A DNA stretch of 20,536 nucleotides from Chloroflexota bacterium (GCA_021786265.1 JAJYNP010000138.1:1-20536), one strand, 5' to 3'. Positions 1 through 6,273 are shown, counted from the first letter of the stretch. The notes: generated by a model not told the origin, from the letters alone. Numbers and translations are program-made.

Positions 1-40
1 CGGGACCACCCACGAGGCGGACTTCACGTTCACCAAGTGA
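1..40 (+). CDS. C-terminal end of a gene entering from the left
   Basis: Codons from base 2 read G-T-T-H-E-A-D-F-T-F-T-K and then TGA at 38-40. The perfect hairpin that follows 24 nt later supports this as a true gene end. Twelve residues are too few to name the product. The alternating polar/aromatic ending looks like a final beta strand, which is only an impression. Confidence 0.5.
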   Translation, partial: GTTHEADFTFTK

Positions 41-64
41 CCCACATCAGTCCGCGCGCAAGCC

Positions 65-97
65 GGGGAGGCCGGGCTCACGCCCGGCCTCCCCATT
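65..97 (+). terminator. Intrinsic terminator after the left-edge gene
   Basis: GGGGAGGCCGGGC (65-77) and GCCCGGCCTCCCC (82-94) are perfect reverse complements, giving a 13-bp stem with a 4-nt TCAC loop, followed by the short T-containing tail ATTCTT. It starts 24 nt after the stop codon at 38-40. It isolates the left-edge gene from the accessory module. Confidence 0.85.
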
Positions 98-417
98 CTT
101 CCGTCAGACCACCGCAGATGCGTCGCCACGTTCAGCGCTGGCGGGTCATGCCGCCGGTCGAAACGAGACCGCGGTTGGGGCCTGTGGGCAGGCCCGAACA
201 ACCTGTACGGGAGGCCATCCCGCCAGCGGTCTCGATTCCGTCGACCTGTACGAGGGCGCCTCCCGACCTGTACGAGAGCGTCCCCCGACGCTTGACCCGG
301 CGGGGGTGGGGGCACTCGTGTCGCTGCGTCATCCGGCCCGCCCGGCGCCCGGCGCGAACCCGGCGGGATCGGATGCGCCAGCCGGGGCACCATCGGGCGC
401 GGCCTCGGGGCGCCTGC
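98..417. other. Gene-free stretch holding a short repeat cluster
   Basis: I see no convincing gene in these 320 bases. The open frames have Arg/Pro/Gly-rich translations typical of random high-GC DNA, and none has a ribosome binding site. The only structure is the ACCTGTACG repeat group at 199-285. The stretch lies downstream of the stop codon of the minus-strand HTH gene. Confidence 0.6.
199..285. repeat. ACCTGTACG direct repeats, including a 22-bp tandem pair
   Basis: ACCTGTACG occurs at 201-209, 244-252 and 266-274, all in the same orientation. The last two belong to adjacent 22-bp units, 242-263 and 264-285, which share CGACCTGTACGAG and match at 19 of 22 positions. The first copy lies 43 bp, about two units, upstream. 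A 22-bp period is close to two helical turns, so a protein could bind every copy on one face of the DNA. They could be sites for the nearby HTH protein, but no function is shown. Confidence 0.6.
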
Positions 418-636
418 CTAGCGCTCCCAGTCATCGCGCAGGGTGTCGCGGATCCGGGCGTCGCGGAAGGCCGCGAAGTCCGCCCGGCGCACCCGCAGGG
501 TCGTGCGGCCGGACTCGTGGACGATCGCCGCCGCCCGCAGGCGCCGCTCGTGGATCCAGCGGCGCACGGTCATGGGCCGCACGCCGAGCGCGGCGGCGAT
601 CTCGGGCACCGTCATCCAGTCGTCCATCGAGCCCAT
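418..636 (-). CDS. Small excisionase/MerR-type helix-turn-helix DNA-binding protein
   Basis: This 72-residue protein reads as a single winged helix-turn-helix of the HTH_17/excisionase type. Near residues 8-27 the segment MTVPEIAAALGVRPMTVRRW is the classic first-two-helices signature, followed by a basic wing with RTTLRVRRADF and an acidic/basic tail. Such proteins bind DNA as recombination directionality factors of integrated elements or as small repressors. The frame is open upstream to 861, but that extension is a Pro/Ala/Arg-rich shadow, so I chose the ATG at 634-636; an ATG at 625-627 is a close alternative. Neither has a strong ribosome binding site. The gene is divergent from the plus-strand run starting at 890, the usual layout for a local regulator. 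No integrase lies in the window. Confidence 0.7.
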   Translation of the reverse strand: MGSMDDWMTVPEIAAALGVRPMTVRRWIHERRLRAAAIVHESGRTTLRVRRADFAAFRDARIRDTLRDDWER

Positions 637-889
637 GCGCCCGATCTCGGCGCGCTCGCACGCCGGCGTCAAGCGAGGGCCACCTGGCCGACACCGGGCG
701 ACTCCTGGCGGGGATGGGCGCGGTCCTGCCGCCGGCGCCCGCGGCGAGGCCGCAGCGGGCATTTCGGGCACAACGGGCACAGCGGTGCTCGACGCCGGCG
801 CGGCGATCGGGTTCGATGGCGCCGTAGGCCGCCAGACGGCCCACCGGGCGCCCCGCCGCACAGATCACGGGGCAGGAGGAGCAGCACGC
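637..889. promoter_or_regulatory. Divergent intergenic region with triplicated 9-bp motif
   Basis: This 253-bp gap separates the minus-strand HTH gene from the plus-strand run and should hold both promoters, although I find no convincing -35/-10 pair. Three contiguous 9-bp units, GGGCATTTC, GGGCACAAC and GGGCACAGC, occupy 757-783 and could be operator half-sites. They could also be chance in GC-rich DNA. Confidence 0.25.
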
Positions 890-1039
890 ATGTCGGTCGA
901 TCCGGGCCTCGTCCTCGCCCGGCGCGGCGACGCCCGAGCCAGCGGTGGAGGGCGACGGGACGCCGGGAGCGGATCGATGGGTGAGCGGCGCGGCAGCCTC
1001 GGGCGGCTGGCAGGCGGGTGGGCGTCGTGCTGCGCGTGA
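890..1039 (+). CDS. Tiny hypothetical ORF with ideal Shine-Dalgarno
   Basis: A 49-residue ORF begins at an ATG with AGGAGGAG at 874-881, eight bases upstream, the best-spaced ribosome binding site in this part of the window. The peptide starts MSVDPGLVLARRGDARASG and is otherwise Gly/Arg/Ala-rich with two C-terminal cysteines; no family is recognised. Its end overlaps the next gene by 13 nt, so it may be a leader peptide for translational coupling, or a gene whose 3' part was lost. The composition is hardly better than random for this GC content, so the call rests mainly on the ribosome binding site and position. Confidence 0.35.
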   Translation: MSVDPGLVLARRGDARASGGGRRDAGSGSMGERRGSLGRLAGGWASCCA

Positions 1040-1311
1040 CCGTGGAGCTCCTCCCGTACGGCATCGTCGCGGCGCGCCGCACGCTCCACCTGGTGGACAT
1101 CGCCGACGTCGGCGGGACCCCCGAGGTCGCCGACTACGCCTTTCGCGTCGCCACGCTGGATGCGCAGGGCCGGCGGCACTGGAGCCGCACCTACCGGCAC
1201 CGCGGCCACCGGCGGGCCGACGGCGCGCTCGGGCTGCTGGCGGCGATCCTCGCCGCGCACCGCGGCGGGCCCCGGGAGCGCGGGGCGTGCCACTGGCCGG
1301 CGGGCCGCTGA
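1027..1311 (+). CDS. Small conserved hypothetical protein of mobile-element type
   Basis: The start is placed at the GTG at 1027, giving MLRVTVELLPYG, because this family of roughly 70-100 residue proteins typically opens with that kind of strand; a GTG at 1018 is also possible. The N-terminal half (residues 1-45) looks like a beta-sheet core with LVDIADVGGTPEVADYAFRV. The C-terminal half (about residues 65-82, HRRADGALGLLAAILAAH) looks like a helix. From memory, similar uncharacterised proteins are frequent in phages, plasmids and integrated elements; I know no function. It is followed after 30 nt by the AAA gene with a strong ribosome binding site, so the two are probably co-transcribed. 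Confidence 0.6.
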   Translation: MLRVTVELLPYGIVAARRTLHLVDIADVGGTPEVADYAFRVATLDAQGRRHWSRTYRHRGHRRADGALGLLAAILAAHRGGPRERGACHWPAGR

Positions 1312-1341
1312 CCCCGCCACGGAGGAGGGAGGGACCCCGGC

Positions 1342-1761
1342 ATGGACGAGCGGTTCGATCCGAACTGGCTCGAGGCGCACCGCGTGCGGCTCGAGCGCAG
1401 CGTGGCGCGCGCGGAGATCGTCGGCATCGGGCACGTGATGACCGAGATCGAGCGCCTCGTCGGGCGCCTGCGCGACTCGGCGGCGGCCGCGGCGCTCCGG
1501 GCACGCGCGCCGCGCGGGCTGCTCTTCTGGGGTCCGCCCGGGGTGGGCAAGACGTACGTGGTCCGCTACCTGGCGGGGGCGATCGGCGACGTGTCCATGT
1601 ACGAGCTCTCCGCCGACGAGCTCAGCCCGGCGGCCGGCGGCGCCCTCGATGGCGAGGCCCTGCGGGCCGCCGTCGCCGGGGCCGGCCTGCGCCGGGGACC
1701 CAACCGGGCCCGCGCCGAGGGCGATCCGGCGGGGCCCGAGCGTGCGGAGGCGGCACGATGA
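1342..1761 (+). pseudogene. Truncated AAA-family ATPase (Walker A only)
   Basis: This 139-residue product starts at an ATG behind GGAGGAGGGAGGG. Residues 25-60 resemble the region before the P-loop of FtsH-like AAA proteins (VGIGHVMTEIERLVGRL), and the Walker A motif GPPGVGKT lies at 64-71, followed by YELSADELSP. At that point a Walker B, sensor and arginine finger should follow, but only about 40 low-complexity Arg/Ala/Gly residues remain. The AAA domain is therefore missing about two thirds of its length. The stop overlaps the start of the next gene as ATGA, so the pair is still arranged for coupled translation. It may be a decayed paralogue of that gene, or a nucleotide-binding fragment that assembles with it; I favour decay. 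Confidence 0.65.
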
Positions 1762-3071
1762 GCGCACCGGCCTGGCTCGAGGTGTACCGGGTGCCCGAGC
1801 AGGCCGCGAGCTGGGACGACGTGCTCGGCCTCGCGGCGGCCAAGCGCGAGCTCGGCGCCGTGGTGGCGCGGTTGCGCCACCCCGCGGCGATCGAGGCGGC
1901 CGGCGGCCGGGCCTCCCCGGGCGGGGTGCTCGTGTGGGGCCCGCCCGGCAACGGCAAGACCACCCTCTGCCGCGCCCTGGTGTCGGACCTGCGGCGCACG
2001 GCGGACATCGCGGCGTACGCGGTCCCCGCGGCCGAGCTCACGCCCGGGCGCTTCGGCGAGCTCGGGCGCTGGCTCAGCGTCGAGCGTGACCGGATGGTGG
2101 TGGTGTACATCGACGAGATCGACGCGGCCTGGGCGCGCCCGCGCAGCACGCAGGCGCGGGTGGGCACCCTCGCCGCCGCCCTCGCCTGCATGGACGGGCT
2201 CGACCAGCGGGCCCGGGGCCGCACGCTCTGGGTGGGCAGCTCGAGCACGCCGCCGTATCAGCTCGACCCGGCGCTCGTGCGGGCCGGACGCCTGGGGTAC
2301 TGGGTGAAGGTCCCCGCGCCAGACCGCGCGGCGCGCGAGGCGGCCTTTGCCCGCTGGCTCGTCGAGATCCGCACGGCCGAGCCCATCGACATCCGCCGCG
2401 CCGCGCGCCTCGTGGGCGCCGGCACGAGCTACGCCGACATTCGCCAGGCCCTCGAGGACGCCGTCGCCCTGGCCATTGCCGAGGAGGGCCCCGACGCGGG
2501 AGTGCGCTGGCGCCACCTGCGCACCGCGCTCGCCCGCGCCGGGCGCATCGAGGACGAACCCGCGGTCGGCGACCTCGCGCGGGTGGCGGTCCACGAGGCG
2601 GCCCACTGGGTCGTCGCGGAGGCCCTCGGGGTGCCCGTCGAGGCGGTCAGCGCCAGCGCGCGGGAGGGCACCGTGCAGGTGGGGGAGGGCCTCGTGCGGA
2701 CCACCCGCACGCTGCGCGATCTCCTGGCGGCCACCCTCGCGGGCAGCGAGGGGGAGGTGGTCATCCTGGGTGACGCCCTGGAGGCCGGGCCCGATCTCAC
2801 GAGTGCCACCGCGCTCGCCCTGGCCATCGTCGAGGCGGGGGACGGCGGCTGGCAGCCGGTGTCGGTGGGCTGGGTGGCCCGCAACACCGCGGCGGGGGAT
2901 GACCAGTACCGCGCGGTGCGCGAGGTGCTCACCATCGAGCGGGCCCGCGCCCGCACCCTCGTGGTGGCCCACCGCGCCGAGATCGAGGCACTCGCCGTAC
3001 GCCTGCGCGAGTCGGGCGACCTGGTGGCCGAGGAGATCCGCCCGGCGCGCGCGCCGCTGCCCGACGAGTGA
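1758..3071 (+). CDS. Soluble FtsH-like AAA+ ATPase with M41 zinc-protease domain
   Basis: This 437-residue protein is an AAA+ ATPase fused to an M41 (FtsH-type) metallopeptidase, expected to unfold and degrade protein substrates with ATP. The AAA module covers about residues 18-250: Walker A GPPGNGKT at 61-68, Walker B YIDEID ending near 122, and an arginine-finger-like RAGRLGYW near 175. The peptidase module (about 270-437) has HEAAH at 279-283, supplying two zinc-binding His and the catalytic Glu. Asp346 in GPDLTSAT lies where FtsH has its third zinc ligand, so all catalytic residues are present. Unlike FtsH (about 610-650 residues, two N-terminal membrane helices) it has no membrane segment and should be cytoplasmic. 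The start is the ATG at 1758, overlapping the previous stop; the frame is open back to 945, but that part has no gene-like content. It sits in an accessory module, so it is not the housekeeping FtsH. Confidence 0.85.
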   Translation: MSAPAWLEVYRVPEQAASWDDVLGLAAAKRELGAVVARLRHPAAIEAAGGRASPGGVLVWGPPGNGKTTLCRALVSDLRRTADIAAYAVPAAELTPGRFGELGRWLSVERDRMVVVYIDEIDAAWARPRSTQARVGTLAAALACMDGLDQRARGRTLWVGSSSTPPYQLDPALVRAGRLGYWVKVPAPDRAAREAAFARWLVEIRTAEPIDIRRAARLVGAGTSYADIRQALEDAVALAIAEEGPDAGVRWRHLRTALARAGRIEDEPAVGDLARVAVHEAAHWVVAEALGVPVEAVSASAREGTVQVGEGLVRTTRTLRDLLAATLAGSEGEVVILGDALEAGPDLTSATALALAIVEAGDGGWQPVSVGWVARNTAAGDDQYRAVREVLTIERARARTLVVAHRAEIEALAVRLRESGDLVAEEIRPARAPLPDE

Positions 3072-3357
3072 GCCCCGGCACCATCGGCAGCGGGGGGAGC
3101 GTGATCCGCTGGCGCGCACGTGGAGCTGGTGGAGGAACTGACGGGTCGGGCGGTCCCGGCCGATGGGGCCAGCGTAGAAGTCGGTGCCAGGGTCGTGGAG
3201 GCGGGGCGATGGGATCGGCGAGCGGGTGCCAGCCGATGACAGGGCAGGGCGCGACCGCTGCGAGGGCCTTGGGCCTGCGGCGCCGCTCGTGGTTCCTGCA
3301 GACGGAACACGGTCGATCGAAGCGGTGCTCGGTGGCACCGGGAAGGCTGCCTATGGA

Positions 3358-3388
3358 TTGACAAAGAGGTTGAGCAGCATGGGAGAAT
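3358..3388 (+). promoter_or_regulatory. Candidate promoter for the beta-helix gene
   Basis: A perfect -35 TTGACA lies at 3358-3363. The best -10 is poor: GAGAAT at 3383-3388, with a 19-bp spacer. The element is 108 bp upstream of the GTG start and on the correct strand. A consensus TTGACA is uncommon by chance in DNA this GC-rich, but the weak -10 keeps the call tentative. Confidence 0.4.
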
Positions 3389-3404
3389 CGCCCCCGCGAT
3401 CATC

Positions 3405-3420
3405 CAGTACGTTCGTACTG
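3405..3420. promoter_or_regulatory. 16-bp palindrome, candidate operator
   Basis: CAGTACGTTCGTACTG has perfect 7-bp arms around a 2-bp centre. It lies 16 bp downstream of the candidate -10 and 76 bp upstream of the GTG start, where a dimeric repressor would block transcription. The two-base loop is too small for a hairpin terminator, which favours a protein-binding site. Confidence 0.45.
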
Positions 3421-3496
3421 CGTCGCTCGGGGGGCGCCGGCGGGTGCCGGGGCCGCGGCCGGCTCCGGACCGCTGCAGGAAGAAGGAGGACGCCCT

Positions 3497-4513
3497 GTGC
3501 GCAGATTGATCGGCATGATGACCAGTGCTGCGTTGCTGGCAACCCTGGTCGCGGCGGGACTGCCTGGGGTGGCGACGGCGACAGCGACGTGCACGACTGT
3601 GACCACCAGCAAGGGCGATATGGGCGCAGCAGCGGTCAACCCGGGCTCGCTGTCAGGCGCGACGGTTGACGCCGGTGGATGCCAGATCGGCGTGTACTAC
3701 AGCACTCCGGGTAGCTACACCGTTTCCGGGACATCGATCACGAACGCCCAGTACTACGGCATCTTCGTCGACGGCATCACCGGCAACGTGGCGGTCAACG
3801 TGACCGGTAGCACCATCTCGGACATCGGTGACTCCCCGTTCGACGGTGCCCAGCACGGCGTGGCCGTCTACTACGACGGCTACAACACCAGCGGCACAGT
3901 GAGCGGGACGGTCAGCGGCAACACGATCTCTGCCTACCAGAAGGGCGGCATCGTCGTCAACGGAACGAACGCCGACGTCGACGTGACCGGCAACACGGTG
4001 ACCGGCCTCGGCCCCGTGCCCTTCATCGCCCAGAACGGGATCCAGTTCGGGTACGGCGCGAGCGGATCCGCGACCGGCAACACCGTGCTCGGCAACTCGT
4101 ATACGGGCACGAACGATGCCGTCTCGACGGGGATCCTTGTGGTCGGCGGCCCTGGATACGGCGCCGCGTACACGACGGGCCTGCAGGTCGTCAGGAACAC
4201 GCTCGCCGGCAATGACGTGGGCGTCTACCTCAGCAACCTGACCGCTGACTACGGCATCCCGACCGTGCCCACCAACATCAAGGTCGTGAACAACACCATC
4301 AGCAACAATGCGCTGAACAACGTGTCGGGGAACGGCTACCCGGACGGCTATCAGGCCGGCATCTCGGACTACTACGGCGTCAACGACAAGATCATCAACA
4401 ACACCGTCTCCGGAGACGGCTACAAGCAGGAGTACTGCGGGAGCGCCGCGTACTGCGCTCCCATCGACGTGGTGGGCACCGCGCTCAAGGTGCATGCCAA
4501 CGCGATCCAGTAA
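3497..4513 (+). CDS. Secreted right-handed parallel beta-helix repeat protein
   Basis: This 338-residue protein starts at a GTG with AGAAGGAGGA at 3481-3490, six bases upstream. Residues 1-30 are a Sec signal peptide: basic MRRLIG, then a hydrophobic stretch to GVATATA. The mature part is built of repeated turns ending in G/N-N-T-hydrophobic-S/T (for example GNTISAY, GNTVTG, GNTVLGN, NNTISNN, NNTVSGDG), the pattern of pectate-lyase-like parallel beta-helices. Cys32/Cys62 and Cys314/Cys320 could form disulfides capping the two ends. I see no clear lyase or hydrolase catalytic signature, so it may bind or cleave polysaccharide, or be structural. Its GC content (about 63% in a sampled row) is lower than that of its neighbours. 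It is a single-gene unit between its own promoter region and a terminator, and not obviously part of BREX. Confidence 0.8.
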   Translation: MRRLIGMMTSAALLATLVAAGLPGVATATATCTTVTTSKGDMGAAAVNPGSLSGATVDAGGCQIGVYYSTPGSYTVSGTSITNAQYYGIFVDGITGNVAVNVTGSTISDIGDSPFDGAQHGVAVYYDGYNTSGTVSGTVSGNTISAYQKGGIVVNGTNADVDVTGNTVTGLGPVPFIAQNGIQFGYGASGSATGNTVLGNSYTGTNDAVSTGILVVGGPGYGAAYTTGLQVVRNTLAGNDVGVYLSNLTADYGIPTVPTNIKVVNNTISNNALNNVSGNGYPDGYQAGISDYYGVNDKIINNTVSGDGYKQEYCGSAAYCAPIDVVGTALKVHANAIQ

Positions 4514-4521
4514 CTCCAGTT

Positions 4522-4556
4522 GCCCCGTGGCCTGGCGGCCAGCCAGGCCACGGGGC
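4522..4556 (+). terminator. Hairpin terminator after the beta-helix gene
   Basis: GCCCCGTGGCCTGGC (4522-4536) and GCCAGGCCACGGGGC (4542-4556) form a perfect 15-bp stem with a 5-nt loop, 9 nt after the TAA at 4511-4513. There is no T-run, as is common for terminators in high-GC actinobacteria. It separates the gene from the BREX promoter. Confidence 0.8.
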
Positions 4557-4848
4557 GGCCACGAGCCTCTGCACGCAGCACGGTGATAGCGTTCCCCGCG
4601 ACGGGGCTCCGCAGCGCGCCGGACAGCCGCAGCGGCAGCTCCATGTGCGCGAGCGTGCGGCAATTGCCCAGCTCTCCGGGCGACCCGTGCGACACGCGCC
4701 GGTGCCGCGGCGCACCACAACCTCGTCCAGCCCCGGTTGCCGTGCCGCACAAGCTGGCACACCAGCGCTTGATCCTGTCGCTGCGCCTGCGCGATGATGG
4801 GGGACCGCGGGCACGGCGAGGTGGGGAGGTGCCGCGCACGGGTGCCGC
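4557..4848. other. Intergenic region upstream of the BREX operon, no gene seen
   Basis: I see no gene here. The open frames on both strands are Arg/Pro/Ser-rich with no ribosome binding site or recognisable domain. In particular there is no WYL-type brxR regulator, which often precedes Type 1 BREX operons. The brx promoter candidate begins just downstream. Confidence 0.55.
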
Positions 4849-4876
4849 TCGAACGACCTTTAGCCGTGGGTAGACT
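4849..4876 (+). promoter_or_regulatory. Candidate promoter of the BREX operon
   Basis: A good -10 hexamer, TAGACT, lies at 4871-4876. TCGAAC at 4849-4854 is a half-matching -35 with a 16-bp spacer. Initiation would fall near 4883, giving a leader of about 45 nt before the brxA ATG. The hexamer stands out in a GC-rich stretch; the -35 is weak. Confidence 0.45.
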
Positions 4877-4880
4877 GCGG

Positions 4881-4899
4881 GCGGATCTCCGCTCATGAG
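4881..4899. promoter_or_regulatory. Inverted repeats at the presumed brx transcription start
   Basis: GCGGA-TC-TCCGC (4881-4892) is an inverted repeat with 5-bp arms. It shares its last base with CTCATGAG (4892-4899), a perfect 8-bp palindrome. Both lie just after the candidate -10, where a repressor would act. The arms are short, so chance is possible. Confidence 0.25.
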
Positions 4900-4927
4900 G
4901 GCGTGGCTGGCACGCCCGGAGGAGTGC

Positions 4928-5716
4928 ATGCGCCTGGACGTCTCTCCGTCTCTGCTCGCGGCCGGCGCGTCGAATGAACCGGCCGGCACGCACACCAGCC
5001 GAACCATGATGTTCGACGACCTCGAAGCGCTGCTCGCCAGTTGTCCCGCCAGCGCGACGTATCCCGACTACGCGGGGGCGATCGTGGACGACAACGTGCT
5101 GGGCAAGGCTACGCTCGCCACCCGCCGGAAGTCGCTGCGCCACCTCCGTGAGTTGTACGCACTCCGGCCGGAGGTGCCGCTGTTCGCCGCGCTCCGCGCC
5201 CTCTGGGCGGACGACGCCGCGAGCCAGCGGCTCCTTGCGCTCCTCTGCGCGGCCGCGCGCGATCCCCTGGTGCGCTGCACGGCCGAGACGATCGTGCAGG
5301 CGGAGCCCGGCACACCAGTCGGGGCCCACGAGCTCACGGCCGTGGTCCAAGCGTCCTTCCCGGAACGCTTCTCGCCCGGGGTGCGTGCGCGGATCGGCCG
5401 GAACCTCGCGAGCACGTGGACTCAGAGCGGACATCTGCACGCCGCGCGCCGCGCGGGGCCCAAGCTGCGCCGCCGGGTCTTGGCTCGCCCGGCCGCCGCG
5501 ATCTATGCCCTCTACTTGGGTCATCTCGGTGGCCTTGCCGGGCCGGCGCTGTTCGCCACGCCCTGGACGCAGCTCCTCGACGCCGATCCGTCGCTGATGC
5601 GGGGCCTGGCAGAGGAGGGGGCGCGCCGTGGCTGGCTCGAGTTCGCCGCCGCGGGCGGCATGCTGGAGATCGGGTTCGAGCACCTCGATCGCCTGGTGAC
5701 CCGGGAGGCCGCCTGA
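4928..5716 (+). CDS. brxA: BrxA (DUF1819 family) BREX protein
   Basis: This 262-residue protein matches the BrxA/DUF1819 family, small DNA-binding proteins that open Type 1 BREX operons. The segment SRTMMFDDLEALLA, followed by DYAGAIVDDNVLGKATLATR and LRELYAL, is the family's N-terminal helical core. The C-terminal part (about residues 165-262) has a basic stretch, GPKLRRRVLARP, and the winged-helix-like end typical of the family. The start at 4928 is preferred because GGAGGAG lies at 4918-4924, although the 3-nt spacing is short; an in-frame ATG at 4895 would add 11 residues but lacks a ribosome binding site. The stop overlaps the brxB start as TGATG. The exact role of BrxA in BREX is not settled; DNA binding is known for homologues. 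Confidence 0.85.
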   Translation: MRLDVSPSLLAAGASNEPAGTHTSRTMMFDDLEALLASCPASATYPDYAGAIVDDNVLGKATLATRRKSLRHLRELYALRPEVPLFAALRALWADDAASQRLLALLCAAARDPLVRCTAETIVQAEPGTPVGAHELTAVVQASFPERFSPGVRARIGRNLASTWTQSGHLHAARRAGPKLRRRVLARPAAAIYALYLGHLGGLAGPALFATPWTQLLDADPSLMRGLAEEGARRGWLEFAAAGGMLEIGFEHLDRLVTREAA

Positions 5717-6273
5717 TGGATCGGGTCGAGCAGCTCCTGGAGGCCTATCGCGATCGGGTCACGCGTCCCTGGCCGCGCGGCATCTCGGGCCCCGAGCGGG
5801 TCTGGATGGCCGTCTATCCCCCCGAGATCGAGCGTCGGCTCCGGGTGCGGATCCCCGAGTTCGGGCTGGCCACGGCCGATGCGGGCAGACGCTGGCGCCA
5901 CCTCGACCTGACCACGGCCTTCGCCGACTGGCTCGGCGTCCACGAGCGACGCGAGCGGTACTTCGAGGACCCCGACGCGATGAAGCCGGCCTACAAAGGC
6001 TTCGAGACGGCGGTCGAAGCGCGCGTGCGGGCCGTGCTCACTGCCGACGACACCGACGCCGACACGGTGGTGGCACTCTCGGGGGTCGGCGCGCTCTTCC
6101 CCATGCTGCACGTGTCGAAGCTCGTCGGCGACGTCGCCCCCGACGTCCGGGGTCGGCTCCTCGTCTTCTTCCCCGGGTCGTTCGAGCACGGCAACTACCG
6201 CCTCCTCGACGCCCGCGACGGCTGGAACTACCTCGCCATTCCGATCACGATCGCGGAGGGATCCTCGCGATGA
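5716..6273 (+). CDS. brxB: BrxB (DUF1788 family) BREX protein
   Basis: This 185-residue protein belongs to the BrxB/DUF1788 family, of normal length (about 190-200). Diagnostic features are an N-terminal LLEAYRDRVTRPW, an IPEF segment near residue 50, VVALSGVGALFPMLHVSKL in the middle, and near the C-terminus FFPGSFEHGNYRLLDARDGW followed by NYLAIPI. The family is required for BREX defence and has no catalytic motif I can see; it is thought to act in a complex with other BREX proteins. Translation is coupled on both sides: its ATG overlaps the brxA stop (TGATG) and its TGA overlaps the brxC start (ATGA). Confidence 0.88.
   Translation: MDRVEQLLEAYRDRVTRPWPRGISGPERVWMAVYPPEIERRLRVRIPEFGLATADAGRRWRHLDLTTAFADWLGVHERRERYFEDPDAMKPAYKGFETAVEARVRAVLTADDTDADTVVALSGVGALFPMLHVSKLVGDVAPDVRGRLLVFFPGSFEHGNYRLLDARDGWNYLAIPITIAEGSSR

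Larger units (their letters stand above)
3072..3496. other. Intergenic region before the beta-helix gene
   Basis: These 425 bases hold no convincing complete gene. The 3' half carries a candidate promoter at 3358-3388 and a perfect palindrome at 3405-3420. Around 3117-3240 one frame gives a protein-like stretch (VELVEELTGRAVPADGASVE) before a TGA, which could be a gene remnant, but I could not link it to a family. Confidence 0.45.

Noticed and set aside
757..783. GGGCAnnnC triplicate as a CRISPR or satellite array
   Set aside because: Three 9-bp units with no spacers do not make a CRISPR array. I kept it only as a weak operator candidate. No CRISPR repeat-spacer pattern was seen anywhere in the window.
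945..1757. Upstream in-frame extension of the M41 protease gene
   Set aside because: The frame is open back to 945, but the translation is Arg/Pro/Gly-rich and overlaps two better-supported genes. The ATG at 1758 forms an ATGA junction and begins immediately before AAA-like sequence.
3117..3240. Protein-like stretch VELVEELTGRAVPADGASVE as a small gene
   Set aside because: There is no ribosome binding site at a suitable start, it ends after about 40 codons, and I could not connect it to a family with confidence. It is mentioned only as a possible relic.
3653..5683. 676-codon open frame on the minus strand across the beta-helix gene and brxA
   Set aside because: It crosses a 15-bp terminator hairpin, the brx promoter region and two real genes on the other strand. 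Its composition is Arg/His/Val-rich with no domain, so it is a shadow.
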